Of a DNA stretch of 54,816 nt, positions 9,635 to 18,530 are shown in pieces. The notes beneath the pieces were generated by a model. The model ran no database searches, was not told the origin of the DNA, and worked only from the letters and a program-made list of their open reading frames with translations. Both the position numbers and the translations under genes were made by a program. Positions within the stretch are counted from its first letter, which is position 1. Every line of letters begins with the position of its first letter. This stretch comes from an uncultured Lachnospiraceae bacterium (GTDB lineage: Bacteria > Bacillota > Clostridia > Lachnospirales > Lachnospiraceae), in assembly GCA_910585825.1 (NCBI GenBank), contig CAJUEY010000021.1, forward strand, positions 1 through 54,816. Reading direction: 5' to 3'.

Positions 9635-9670
9635 ATCCCAATGACTGCAGCGAAGGAGGAAACAGTTAGA

Positions 9671-10987
9671 ATGAGCGTACAGGTAGAAACTTTAGAGAAG
9701 AATATGGCAAAGCTTACCATTGAAGTGCCTGCAGACAAATTAGAAGAGGCACTGCAGGAAGCATATCTGAAACAGAAGAATAAAATCAGCCTTCCGGGAT
9801 TCCGTAAGGGCAAAGTACCCAGAAATATGATAGAGAAAATGTATGGACCGGAAATCTTCTTTGAAGATGCAGCAAACCAGCTGATCCGTGAGAACTATGG
9901 TACGGCTGCAGATGAAAGCGGCGTGGATATCGTTTCCCGTCCGACGATTGATATTACACAGATAGAAAAAGGCAAACCATTCATTTTTACTGCAGAAGTA
10001 GCAGTAAAGCCAGAGGTTGCCCTTGGCAAATACAAAGGCATTACCGTAACGAAGATTGACGTGTCCGTTACCGACGAAGAAGTAGAAGCAGCAGTAGACA
10101 AAGAGAGAAACAACAACGCAAGAACAATCACCGTAGAAGACCGGAGCATTCAGGAAGGCGATACGGCAGTGATCGATTATGAAGGTTTTGTAGACGGGGA
10201 GGCGTTTGACGGCGGTAAGGGAGAGAATCATTCTCTGGAGATCGGTTCTCATTCCTTTATTGATACATTTGAAGAACAGCTGATCGGCAGGAACAGCGGA
10301 GATGAAACAGAAGTCCATGTAACATTCCCGGAAGAATACCATGCTCAGGAATTAGCAGGCAGACCGGCAGTGTTCAAAGTTAAGATTCATGAGATCCGCG
10401 CAAAAGAACTTCCGGAGGCAGATGATGAGTTTGCACAGGATGTATCTGAATTTGATACATTAGCAGAATACAAAGAAGACATCAGAAAGAAATTAGCAGA
10501 AGAAAAAGAAGCAAGTGCAAGGCGTACCAAGGAAGACGAAGCAGTACGTAAGATTGTAGATGACGCATCCATGGAAATTCCTGATGCAATGATCGAAACA
10601 CAGGTTGAAACCATGATCGATGAATTTGCTCAGAGAATCACACAGCAGGGATTAAGCTTTGAGCAGTATATGCAGTTCTCCGGCGTGACCATAGATAAGA
10701 TGAAAGAGCAGGTAAGGCCGGATGCTGTCAGCCGCATTAAGAGCAGCCTTGTATTAGAGAAGATTGCAGAAGAAGAGAAGATCGAGGCGACGGAAGAAGA
10801 TATCAACGCAGAGATTCAGAGAATTGCAGATGCATACGGCATGGAGACAGATAAAATAACAGAAATTATGGGCGATGCAGAGAGAGAATCCATGAAGAAA
10901 GATCTCGCAGTACAAAAGGCAGTGGAATTTGTCATGGACAATGTCAAAGAGCGCGCCAAACCAAAAAGAAAAGAAAACAATCAGTAA
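9671..10987 (+). CDS. tig: Trigger factor
   Basis: A 438-residue ribosome-bound chaperone and peptidyl-prolyl isomerase. The N-terminal domain carries the ribosome-docking signature GFRKGKVP at residues 43-50. An FKBP-type isomerase domain follows (about 155-240, with DYEGFVDGEAFDGG), then a long helical C-terminal chaperone domain. The ATG at 9671 gives the usual MSVQVE beginning; AGGAGG lies at 9654-9659 with a rather long 11-base spacing. An upstream in-frame ATG at 9641 would coincide with the predicted transcript start and is unlikely. The gene is followed by clpP, clpX and lon, the classic tig-clpP-clpX-lon quality-control cluster. Confidence 0.96.
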   Translation: MSVQVETLEKNMAKLTIEVPADKLEEALQEAYLKQKNKISLPGFRKGKVPRNMIEKMYGPEIFFEDAANQLIRENYGTAADESGVDIVSRPTIDITQIEKGKPFIFTAEVAVKPEVALGKYKGITVTKIDVSVTDEEVEAAVDKERNNNARTITVEDRSIQEGDTAVIDYEGFVDGEAFDGGKGENHSLEIGSHSFIDTFEEQLIGRNSGDETEVHVTFPEEYHAQELAGRPAVFKVKIHEIRAKELPEADDEFAQDVSEFDTLAEYKEDIRKKLAEEKEASARRTKEDEAVRKIVDDASMEIPDAMIETQVETMIDEFAQRITQQGLSFEQYMQFSGVTIDKMKEQVRPDAVSRIKSSLVLEKIAEEEKIEATEEDINAEIQRIADAYGMETDKITEIMGDAERESMKKDLAVQKAVEFVMDNVKERAKPKRKENNQ

Positions 10988-10997
10988 GTTAAGCCAG

Positions 10998-11027
10998 ACA
11001 GACCGGCCCAGATAAGAGCCGGTCTGT
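10998..11027 (+). other. Stem-loop between tig and clpP
   Basis: A perfect 10-bp inverted repeat (ACAGACCGGC and GCCGGTCTGT) encloses a 10-base loop. No run of T follows, so it is not a standard intrinsic terminator. It may be a processing or stability element separating tig from clpP messages. Confidence 0.5.
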
Positions 11028-11057
11028 AATGCGTGTAATATTAACAGGAGGCAGGAT

Positions 11058-11645
11058 ATGAGTTTAGTACCTTATGTCATTGAACAGACCAGCAGAGGAG
11101 AAAGAAGTTACGATATTTATTCCAGATTATTAAAAGACAGGATCATTTTTCTGGGAGAAGAAGTAAACGAGACGACAGCCAGCTTAACCGTAGCCCAGCT
11201 TTTGTTTTTAGAGTCGGAAGATCCGGGAAAAGACATCCAGCTGTATATCAATTCACCGGGAGGTATGGTGACGGCGGGACTTGCGATTTATGACACAATG
11301 CAGTATATCAAGTGCGATGTATCTACCATTTGTATCGGACTGGCTGCAAGTATGGGAGCATTTTTGCTGGCAGGCGGCACAAAAGGCAAGAGAATGGCCC
11401 TTCCCAATGCGGAGATTATGATTCATCAGCCCTCCGGCGGAGCAAAAGGCCAGGCGACAGAGATAGAGATTGCAGCAGAGAATATTTTAAAAACCAAAAA
11501 GCGTTTGAATGAGATTCTGGCAGAGAATACAGGCAGACCATATGATGTAATTGCAGCGGATACAGAGAGAGATCACTATCTTTCTGCAGAAGAGGCGAAG
11601 GAATACGGTCTGATTGATTATGTGATCAGAAATCGGGAAGAATAA
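11058..11645 (+). CDS. clpP: ATP-dependent Clp protease proteolytic subunit
   Basis: A 195-residue serine peptidase subunit with the complete ClpP triad: S98 in the GLAASMG motif, H123 in IMIHQP and D172 near the C-terminus. ClpP forms a double-heptamer barrel that degrades proteins unfolded by ClpX or ClpC. The length and the absence of a signal peptide are typical. A strong AGGAGG site lies upstream of the ATG. It is followed after 23 bases by clpX, its partner ATPase, so both subunits of ClpXP are likely made together. Confidence 0.97.
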   Translation: MSLVPYVIEQTSRGERSYDIYSRLLKDRIIFLGEEVNETTASLTVAQLLFLESEDPGKDIQLYINSPGGMVTAGLAIYDTMQYIKCDVSTICIGLAASMGAFLLAGGTKGKRMALPNAEIMIHQPSGGAKGQATEIEIAAENILKTKKRLNEILAENTGRPYDVIAADTERDHYLSAEEAKEYGLIDYVIRNREE

Positions 11646-11668
11646 AGGAAATTTAGCGGAGTGAAATT

Positions 11669-12970
11669 ATGGCGGGAAGAAATATAAATGGCGGCGGAGA
11701 AAGAATCCGCTGTTCCTTCTGCGGCAGGACACAGGAGCAGGTCAGGAAACTGATTGCGGGACCCAGCGGAAGCGGAGCATTTATTTGTGATGAATGTGTA
11801 GATATCTGCACAGAGATTATAGAAGAAGAGTTTGAAGAAGAAGAAGAGATAGAAGAAATCTCAGAAACGCATGAAATCAATCTCTTGAAACCGGCAGAAC
11901 TGAAGCATTTTCTGGATGAGTATGTGATCGGCCAGGAAAATGCCAAGAAAGTATTATCGGTAGCCGTTTACAATCATTATAAGAAGATTCTGGCGGGAAC
12001 TGATCTGGATGTGGAATTGCAGAAGAGCAATATTTTGATGTTAGGCCCCACCGGTTCCGGAAAGACATATCTGGCACAGACACTGGCGCGTATTTTGAAC
12101 GTTCCTTTTGCCATTGCAGATGCCACCACTTTGACGGAGGCAGGCTATGTGGGGGAAGATGTTGAAAATATTCTTCTTAAAATTATTCAGGCTGCCGACT
12201 ACGATATTGAACGTGCGCAGCGCGGTATTATTTATATCGACGAAATTGATAAGATTACCAAAAAGACCGAAAATGTATCCATTACCCGGGATGTATCGGG
12301 AGAAGGAGTACAGCAGGCTCTTTTGAAGATATTAGAAGGAACGACAGCGTCTGTCCCCCCTCAGGGAGGCAGGAAACACCCTCAGCAGGAATTGATTCAG
12401 ATTGATACAACGAATATACTTTTTATCTGCGGCGGAGCATTTGACGGTCTTGATAAAATTATAGAGACGCGTCTGGATCAGAATTCTATTGGTTTTAATG
12501 CAGTTGTAAAAGATAAAAGGGAGAGCAATACCGGAGAATCCTTTAAACATGCAATGCCTCAGGATTTCATAAAATTTGGACTGATACCTGAGTTTATCGG
12601 CCGTGTGCCGGTTACGGTATCTTTAGATTCCTTGAATCAGGAGGCTCTTGTCAGGATTTTAACAGAACCGAAGAATTCTCTGGTCAGACAGTATCAAAAA
12701 CTACTGGAATTAGACGGAGTGGATTTGCATTTTGAGAAAGAGGCTATCCGGGCAATCGCAGAGAAGGCATTGGAGAGGCAGACAGGCGCCAGAGGCCTGC
12801 GGTCGATTATGGAGAATGTCATGATGGATCTGATGTATCGTATTCCTTCCGATGAATCGATTTCAGAATGCACAATCACCAAAGCGTTGGTAGAGGAAAA
12901 GGGATATGTGGATTCTATTGAGGAACAACAGACCGACAAAAAAGAAGTATTAGAATCAAAGAGCGCATAA
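11669..12970 (+). CDS. clpX: ATP-dependent Clp protease ATP-binding subunit ClpX
   Basis: A 433-residue AAA+ unfoldase. The N-terminal zinc-binding domain has four cysteines (C15, C18, C40, C43), followed by an acidic linker rich in glutamate (about 52-66). The Walker A motif GPTGSGKT is at 126-133 and a Walker B IIYIDEIDKI follows. ClpX recognises tagged or specific substrates, unfolds them and feeds them into ClpP. It lies directly after clpP and before lon. The glutamate-rich linker is longer than in some relatives but the rest is standard. Confidence 0.97.
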   Translation: MAGRNINGGGERIRCSFCGRTQEQVRKLIAGPSGSGAFICDECVDICTEIIEEEFEEEEEIEEISETHEINLLKPAELKHFLDEYVIGQENAKKVLSVAVYNHYKKILAGTDLDVELQKSNILMLGPTGSGKTYLAQTLARILNVPFAIADATTLTEAGYVGEDVENILLKIIQAADYDIERAQRGIIYIDEIDKITKKTENVSITRDVSGEGVQQALLKILEGTTASVPPQGGRKHPQQELIQIDTTNILFICGGAFDGLDKIIETRLDQNSIGFNAVVKDKRESNTGESFKHAMPQDFIKFGLIPEFIGRVPVTVSLDSLNQEALVRILTEPKNSLVRQYQKLLELDGVDLHFEKEAIRAIAEKALERQTGARGLRSIMENVMMDLMYRIPSDESISECTITKALVEEKGYVDSIEEQQTDKKEVLESKSA

Positions 12971-13005
12971 AATGCAGTTGATTCGCAGGGGGAGCTGTCG
13001 CAGTA

Positions 13006-13074
13006 ATGAAGTTTGGATTACTGGCGGCAGCTTTTATGATAAATACCGGAAAGGAGCTTGAAATTGAACGATAA
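13006..13074 (+). CDS. Possible 22-residue leader ORF overlapping the lon start
   Basis: An ATG at 13006 opens a 22-codon frame that ends at a TAA (13072-13074) just inside lon, in another frame. A GGGGGAG stretch lies upstream at a long spacing. Translation through this frame would deliver ribosomes to the TTG start of lon. It may be chance; no conservation evidence is available. Confidence 0.2.
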   Translation: MKFGLLAAAFMINTGKELEIER

Positions 13075-15376
13075 GGTGATCACGATTCCAGTAGTGGCAT
13101 TACGGGGAATGACAATTCTTCCGGGCATGGTAGCCCACTTTGATGTCAGCAGGGAAAAATCAATGAAAGCCATAGAAGAGGCAATGATCGGGGAAGAGAA
13201 TGTTTTTCTGATTACCCAGCAAAATATAGAAGCAGACGAGCCCGAAACAGAAGATTTATATCGAATCGGCGTGATTGCAAAGGTAAAGCAGGTCATTAAA
13301 ATGCGGAATGGAGTAGTCCGCATTCTGGTAGAAGGCGAAAAAAGAGCGGAACTTTTGGAGCTGACGGAAGGTCTGCCCTATCTGCAGGGAGAAGTATTTT
13401 ATTTGGAAGAAGAACAGGAAGAGTATTCCGAAGAGATCAAAGAGGGGATGCGCCGGGCTGTTTTAGAAGCTTATGGGCGTTATGCCGCTTTGAATCCAAA
13501 ACTGGATAAAGAATATATGCATCAGGTATCTGAGACAAAAAATGCAGAGAAGCTGATGGATTTAATCGCCAATAATCTCCCGGTATACTATGAGGAAAAG
13601 CAGAAATATCTGGAATCCATTACCATGGAAGAACGATATCAGACATTGATGGAGCTGCTCCTTCGGGAAGTTAATATTATTTCCATCAAGAATGATTTCC
13701 AGACGAAAGTGAAAGCTCAGGTAGATAAGAATCAGAAAGAATATCTGCTCCGGGAGCAGATGAAAGTGATTCGGGAAGAATTGGGAGAAGACAATACGGA
13801 ATCTGATGCAGATTTGTTTTTACAGACGCTGAAGAAATTACAGGCGAACAAGGAGATCAAAGAGAAAATCCGCAAAGAAATTGATCGGTTTAAAAATATC
13901 AGTTCTAATTCTTCGGAAAGCGCAGTGGCAAGGGGATATATTGAAACCCTGCTGGAACTGCCCTGGGATAAAACGTCAAAGGACAATAAAGATCTGAAAA
14001 ATGCCGCCAGGGTATTGGATGAGGATCACTATGGAATGGAAAAAGTAAAAGAGCGGATGCTGGAATTTCTGGCTGTCCGGAATCTCACAAGTAAAGGGGA
14101 AAGTCCGATTATTTGTCTGGTGGGGCCTCCGGGAACCGGAAAGACAAGCATTGCAAAATCTGTGGCAAAGGCTCTGGACAAGGAGTACGTGCGGATTTGT
14201 CTGGGAGGCGTCAGAGATGAGGCGGAGATCCGGGGACATAGAAGGACTTATGTGGGAGCTATGCCCGGCAGGATTGCATCGGGACTCCGCATGGCGGGGG
14301 TGAAAAATCCTCTGATGTTATTGGATGAGATTGACAAAGTCAGCAGCGATTACAAAGGAGATACTTCTTCTGCGTTATTGGAGGTTTTGGATTCAGAGCA
14401 GAATCAGAAATTCAGAGACCATTACGTGGAGATTCCCATTGATCTGTCTGAAGTTTTGTTTATTGCAACGGCTAATTCCGTGCAGGACATTCCACGGCCT
14501 CTTTTGGACCGCATGGAGCTGATTGAAGTCAGCAGCTATACGGAAAACGAGAAAATGCACATTGCAAAAGAGCATCTGGTACGCAAACAGGTGAAGAAAA
14601 ACGGCTTGAAGAAAGAAGAGATTACCATTCGCAAAGAGGCGTTGGCTATGGTGATTCGAGGCTATACAAAAGAGGCGGGAGTGCGGAGCCTGGAACGTAA
14701 AATCGGCGAAATCTGCAGGAAAGCTGCCAGAGAGATTTACGAAGGGGATCAGAAAAAAGCAACCATTACCAAAAAGAATTTGGAAAAATATCTGGGAAAA
14801 GAAAAATACACCTTTGATCATGCCGGCAAAACAGATGAAATCGGTATTGTGAGAGGACTCGCCTGGACAAGCGTAGGCGGCGATACACTGGAAATAGAAG
14901 TCAATGTGATGCCGGGTAAAGGAGAATTTCGTCTGACAGGTCAGCTGGGAGATGTTATGAAAGAATCCGCCCAGGCGGGAATCAGTTATATCCGTTCTGT
15001 CAGCAAAGAGTTTAAAATTCCCAAAGATTTTTTTAAGGAAAATGATATCCATATCCACATTCCGGAAGGAGCCGTGCCAAAAGACGGCCCGTCGGCAGGC
15101 ATTACTATGGCAACGGCTATGCTTTCCGCTATTACGAAGAAGAAAGTCCGGGCTGATGTGGCGATGACGGGAGAAATTACGTTAAGAGGAAGAGTGCTGC
15201 CCATTGGAGGATTAAAAGAAAAGACTCTGGCGGCGAAAAACGCCGGTATTAAAACGGTCTGCGTTCCGGCGAAAAACGAGAAGGATATGGATGAAATAGC
15301 AGATGAGATCAAAGAGGGACTTAAGATCGTATATGTGAAAACAATGCAGGACGTACTGGACGCGGCATTTGTATAG
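13064..15376 (+). CDS. lon: ATP-dependent protease Lon (LonA type)
   Basis: A 770-residue cytosolic AAA+ serine protease: N-terminal LAN substrate-binding domain, coiled coil, ATPase with Walker A GPPGTGKT (354-361), and C-terminal protease domain with the Ser-Lys dyad S677 (DGPSAG) and K720 (GGLKEK). No membrane segment is present, which separates it from LonB. The start is judged to be the TTG at 13064: AAGGAG (13051-13056) is seven bases upstream. An in-frame TTG at 13058 is only one base from the ribosome site, and the upstream ATG at 13036 is out of frame. The rare start codon may keep synthesis low. Confidence 0.95.
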   Translation: MNDKVITIPVVALRGMTILPGMVAHFDVSREKSMKAIEEAMIGEENVFLITQQNIEADEPETEDLYRIGVIAKVKQVIKMRNGVVRILVEGEKRAELLELTEGLPYLQGEVFYLEEEQEEYSEEIKEGMRRAVLEAYGRYAALNPKLDKEYMHQVSETKNAEKLMDLIANNLPVYYEEKQKYLESITMEERYQTLMELLLREVNIISIKNDFQTKVKAQVDKNQKEYLLREQMKVIREELGEDNTESDADLFLQTLKKLQANKEIKEKIRKEIDRFKNISSNSSESAVARGYIETLLELPWDKTSKDNKDLKNAARVLDEDHYGMEKVKERMLEFLAVRNLTSKGESPIICLVGPPGTGKTSIAKSVAKALDKEYVRICLGGVRDEAEIRGHRRTYVGAMPGRIASGLRMAGVKNPLMLLDEIDKVSSDYKGDTSSALLEVLDSEQNQKFRDHYVEIPIDLSEVLFIATANSVQDIPRPLLDRMELIEVSSYTENEKMHIAKEHLVRKQVKKNGLKKEEITIRKEALAMVIRGYTKEAGVRSLERKIGEICRKAAREIYEGDQKKATITKKNLEKYLGKEKYTFDHAGKTDEIGIVRGLAWTSVGGDTLEIEVNVMPGKGEFRLTGQLGDVMKESAQAGISYIRSVSKEFKIPKDFFKENDIHIHIPEGAVPKDGPSAGITMATAMLSAITKKKVRADVAMTGEITLRGRVLPIGGLKEKTLAAKNAGIKTVCVPAKNEKDMDEIADEIKEGLKIVYVKTMQDVLDAAFV

Positions 15377-15386
15377 GGAGGAATAT

Positions 15387-15998
15387 ATGGTAATCAAAAA
15401 TGTAGAGCTGGAAATTGTGTGCGGTATTACAAGCAGGATGCCCAAAACAACGCTGCCGGAAATTGCTTTTGCCGGAAGATCAAACGTAGGAAAATCATCT
15501 CTGATCAATGCGTTGATGAATCGGAAATCTCTGGCAAGAACTTCTTCCCAGCCGGGAAAAACCCAGACGATTAATTTTTATAACATTAACAAAGCAATGT
15601 ATCTGGTGGATCTTCCGGGATATGGATATACAAAGATTGCAGAATCGGAAAAGAAAAAATGGGGCGTTATGGTAGAAAATTACCTCCACAGCTCAAAGCA
15701 GTTAAGAGAAGTTTTTCTTTTAATAGATATCAGACATGATCCTTCCGCCAACGATAAGAAAATGTATGATTGGATTTTATATCAGGGATATGAGCCTGTG
15801 ATTATTGCCACCAAACTGGACAAGATTAAGCGGAGTCAGGTGCAAAAGCAGCTTGCGGCAGTCCGCAGAGGGTTGAATTTAAAATCCCAGACAGAGATAT
15901 TTCCGTTTTCGGCAGAAACCAAGCAGGGAAGAGAAGAAATCTGGGCGTATGTAGATTCCCTGGTGCTGCCGGCAGAGGATTTAAGCCGTGAAGAATAA
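15387..15998 (+). CDS. engB: Ribosome biogenesis GTP-binding protein EngB (YsxC/YihA)
   Basis: A 203-residue small GTPase with P-loop GRSNVGKS at residues 30-37, a TrmE-Era-type switch region (SSQPGKTQTINFY) and G3 motif DLPGYG at 75-80; TKLD serves as G4. EngB is required for late 50S ribosomal subunit assembly. The ATG at 15387 is preceded by AGGGAGG, which overlaps the lon stop region; the frame extends upstream to a TTG that lies inside lon and is rejected. The lon-engB order is frequent in Firmicutes. The 3' end overlaps the next gene by 11 bases. Confidence 0.96.
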   Translation: MVIKNVELEIVCGITSRMPKTTLPEIAFAGRSNVGKSSLINALMNRKSLARTSSQPGKTQTINFYNINKAMYLVDLPGYGYTKIAESEKKKWGVMVENYLHSSKQLREVFLLIDIRHDPSANDKKMYDWILYQGYEPVIIATKLDKIKRSQVQKQLAAVRRGLNLKSQTEIFPFSAETKQGREEIWAYVDSLVLPAEDLSREE

Positions 15999-16878
15999 AT
16001 ATTGTTTTACGGCAGTGCTGCTGCTTGTCATTGCCTTATCTGCAGGTGTTTTTACAGGAATCTGCCGGAATATGCAAAAGGACAATCCGGAAAAGATATT
16101 TCTGGCAGTGACGTCTTTTTATCCTGTTTATATTGCAGCGGCGAATATCATAGGAGACTGCCCGGATATCAAACTGCAGAATTTAAGCGAGCCTCAGACA
16201 GGCTGCCTTCACGATTTTCAGCTGACGCCGGAGGATATGAAACTGCTTTCTACCGCAGATGTATTTCTGGTAAACGGCGGTGGAATGGAATCTTTTCTGC
16301 CGGATGTGGCGGCAGAGTATCCGGATCTGCCGGTAGTGGAAACGGCCGGAGAGCAGATTCTTTCAGACGGAAACGCCCATGCCTGGATGAGCATAAAATG
16401 CGAGAGGCAGATTGTCCAGACAATCGTAGAAAGCCTGTGCAGTCTTTTGCCCGGTTATGCAGAGGAACTGAGAGCAAATGCTGCAGCATACGATGCGAAA
16501 CTGGCAGAACTGGAAGAAGAACAAAAGGAGCTGGCAGAACTCTCCAGAGGAAAGAAACTGATATCTTTTCATGAGGCTTATGAATATCTGGCCAGAGATT
16601 ACGGGCTGCAAGTCTGTTATATGCTGAATCTGGATGAGGAGAGGCAGGTTGGCGCCGGAGAAGTGGCGGATGTATTGTCAGCAGCCAGAGAAAACAGCGT
16701 AGATATGATATTTGCAGAAGAACTATATGGAAAAAATCTTTCAGATACCATAAAAAAAGAAATGGATATAGAGGTTTATTATCTGGATACTTTGGTACGG
16801 GGAGAGTATGATTTGGATGCTTATATCAGCGGAATGCGGGATAATATCAATCTTTTGAAAAAAGCGTTTGGAGTTTAG
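15988..16878 (+). CDS. Metal ABC transporter substrate-binding protein (ZnuA/AdcA-like)
   Basis: A 296-residue cluster A-I solute-binding protein. A hydrophobic N-terminal segment (about 7-25) ends at C26 in TGIC, which is not a canonical lipobox, so lipid anchoring is uncertain. Likely metal ligands are H75 (in LHDFQLTP), H131 (AHAWM), H195 (ISFHEAY) and an acidic residue at 244-245. There is no histidine-rich loop of the kind common in zinc-specific binders, so zinc is the first guess but manganese is possible. The start is GTG at 15988, overlapping engB, with GAGG nine bases upstream. It is followed by its ATPase and permease genes. Confidence 0.85.
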   Translation: MKNKYCFTAVLLLVIALSAGVFTGICRNMQKDNPEKIFLAVTSFYPVYIAAANIIGDCPDIKLQNLSEPQTGCLHDFQLTPEDMKLLSTADVFLVNGGGMESFLPDVAAEYPDLPVVETAGEQILSDGNAHAWMSIKCERQIVQTIVESLCSLLPGYAEELRANAAAYDAKLAELEEEQKELAELSRGKKLISFHEAYEYLARDYGLQVCYMLNLDEERQVGAGEVADVLSAARENSVDMIFAEELYGKNLSDTIKKEMDIEVYYLDTLVRGEYDLDAYISGMRDNINLLKKAFGV

Positions 16879-16879
16879 A

Positions 16880-17686
16880 ATGAAAAAAATAATCCGGCCC
16901 TGCGGCCTTCACTGTATCAAAGTCAATCATCTGGGAGTCCGGTTTGGAGAGCAGGTTGTTCTTCGGGATGTCAATCTGCATATTCACTGTGGAAGCATCA
17001 ATGCCATTATCGGCAAAAACGGAGCGGGAAAATCCACATTGATCCGGGCAATTTTAAATGATATTCCCCATGAGGGAGATATTGAATTTAAAGACAGGGA
17101 AAATGGAAGGATTCAGAAATTAAAGATCGGGTATGTCCCTCAGAGCATCAATATTGAAAAAGATGCGCCAATCAGCGTCTATGATCTGATTGCCAGCTAC
17201 CAGTTCCGGTTTCCTGTTTTTTTGAAAAAAAGCAAAAAGATTGAAAAGGAGATTAGAAAAGCGTTGGAAGTCTTTGAGGCGGAGAATCTCATTGACAGGC
17301 AGGTGTGTAATCTTTCCGGAGGACAGCTGCAGAGGGTTCTTCTTGCCATGGCCATTATGAACGAACCGAATCTGCTGCTGCTGGATGAACCGGTTTCCGG
17401 CGTAGACCAAAACGGCATGGAGCTGTTTTACCGGACTATGGAATATTTAAAAAATAATTTTGACTTGTCCATCATTCTGATTTCCCATGACCTCGATTAT
17501 GTGGTACAATATGCAGATAAGGTAATTCTTTTGGATAAGACGATTTTAAAAGAAGGAAGCGCCAAAGAAGTTTTTGCAAGCGAAGAATTTCATTCGGTAT
17601 TCGGAGTAGAAGAACTTCCCGGTTATGTATCGAATCAGAAACAAAAGAAATCTCCTTCGCCGGCATTCAAAGGGGAGGGGATGTAA
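16880..17686 (+). CDS. Metal ABC transporter ATP-binding protein (ZnuC-like)
   Basis: A 268-residue ABC ATPase with Walker A GKNGAGKST (45-53), signature LSGGQLQR and Walker B LLLLDEP followed by the D-loop SGVD. It powers import of the metal bound by the preceding protein. An N-terminal CX3C pair (C8, C12 in PCGLHC) precedes the ATPase core and could contact metal; its role is unknown. The ATG at 16880 is chosen because GGAG is six bases upstream; it begins one base after the preceding stop. The stop abuts the GTG start of the permease gene. Confidence 0.92.
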   Translation: MKKIIRPCGLHCIKVNHLGVRFGEQVVLRDVNLHIHCGSINAIIGKNGAGKSTLIRAILNDIPHEGDIEFKDRENGRIQKLKIGYVPQSINIEKDAPISVYDLIASYQFRFPVFLKKSKKIEKEIRKALEVFEAENLIDRQVCNLSGGQLQRVLLAMAIMNEPNLLLLDEPVSGVDQNGMELFYRTMEYLKNNFDLSIILISHDLDYVVQYADKVILLDKTILKEGSAKEVFASEEFHSVFGVEELPGYVSNQKQKKSPSPAFKGEGM

Positions 17687-18514
17687 GTGTTTGAATATGG
17701 TTTTATGCAGAATGCAGTTCTTGCTATATTGATTATTACGCCGCTGTTTGGAATGCTTGGCACAGTGATTGTAAACAGGAAAATGGCATTTTTCTCCGAT
17801 GCCCTGGGGCATTCGGCATTGACGGGAATTGCAATCGGCATTGTGCTCGGGATTGGGGATGCCAATGCGGCGATGATTGTCTTTGCCGTATTGTTTGCTT
17901 TGTTTTTAAATTATATCAGCAATAAAAGCAATGCCTCCACCGATACGATTATATCTGTTTTTTCCTCCTGCAGTGTGGCGGTTGGACTTGCCATATTGTC
18001 CTGGGGCGGCAGCTTCAGCAAGTATTCATCCATTCTGGTGGGAGACATTTTAAGCATCACAAGGAAAGAAATTTTCTATTTGTTTCTCCTGTTTGCTGCA
18101 ACGATGCTTTTTTATGCCGTTTGTTTTAACTGGCTGAATGCGGTGGGAATCCATAGAACACTTGCTGCCAGCAGGCATATTCCGGTGGGGCTTATGGAGA
18201 ATCTTTTTTCTGTATTTGTAGCATTGGTAGTGACCTTATCCATTAAATGGGTGGGTATTTTAATTATCAATGCCCTTTTGATTCTGCCTGCGGCGGCAAG
18301 CAGGAATCTTTCGGAAAATATGAGGGAATATCATTTCTTTTCCGTATTATTTTCTTTGTTTTCCGGTATGACAGGATTGTTTACTTCTTATTATACCAAT
18401 GTGGCTACAGGACCTATGATTGTAATTTTTGCATCCATTTTGTATTTCTCTACCTATCTGTATCATTGGAAGGGACAAAAGTCTGCAAAATGGGAGAAAA
18501 ATTTATATAAATAA
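17687..18514 (+). CDS. Metal ABC transporter permease (ZnuB/MntB family)
   Basis: A 275-residue, very hydrophobic protein with about eight membrane segments, belonging to the ABC-3 permease family. It forms the channel of the importer encoded by the two preceding genes. The start is GTG at 17687, directly abutting the stop of the ATPase gene; the ribosome site is the GGGGAGGGG tract at the end of that gene. The family letters match zinc and manganese permeases equally. No Zur or MntR box could be recognised upstream of the operon, and transcription may come from the lon-engB side. Confidence 0.92.
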   Translation: MFEYGFMQNAVLAILIITPLFGMLGTVIVNRKMAFFSDALGHSALTGIAIGIVLGIGDANAAMIVFAVLFALFLNYISNKSNASTDTIISVFSSCSVAVGLAILSWGGSFSKYSSILVGDILSITRKEIFYLFLLFAATMLFYAVCFNWLNAVGIHRTLAASRHIPVGLMENLFSVFVALVVTLSIKWVGILIINALLILPAAASRNLSENMREYHFFSVLFSLFSGMTGLFTSYYTNVATGPMIVIFASILYFSTYLYHWKGQKSAKWEKNLYK

Positions 18515-18530
18515 CGAAAGGGGTTCACAG

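Noticed and set aside
9740..10342. Open minus-strand frame of about 200 codons inside tig
   Set aside because: Antisense to trigger factor with shadow-like composition and no ribosome site.
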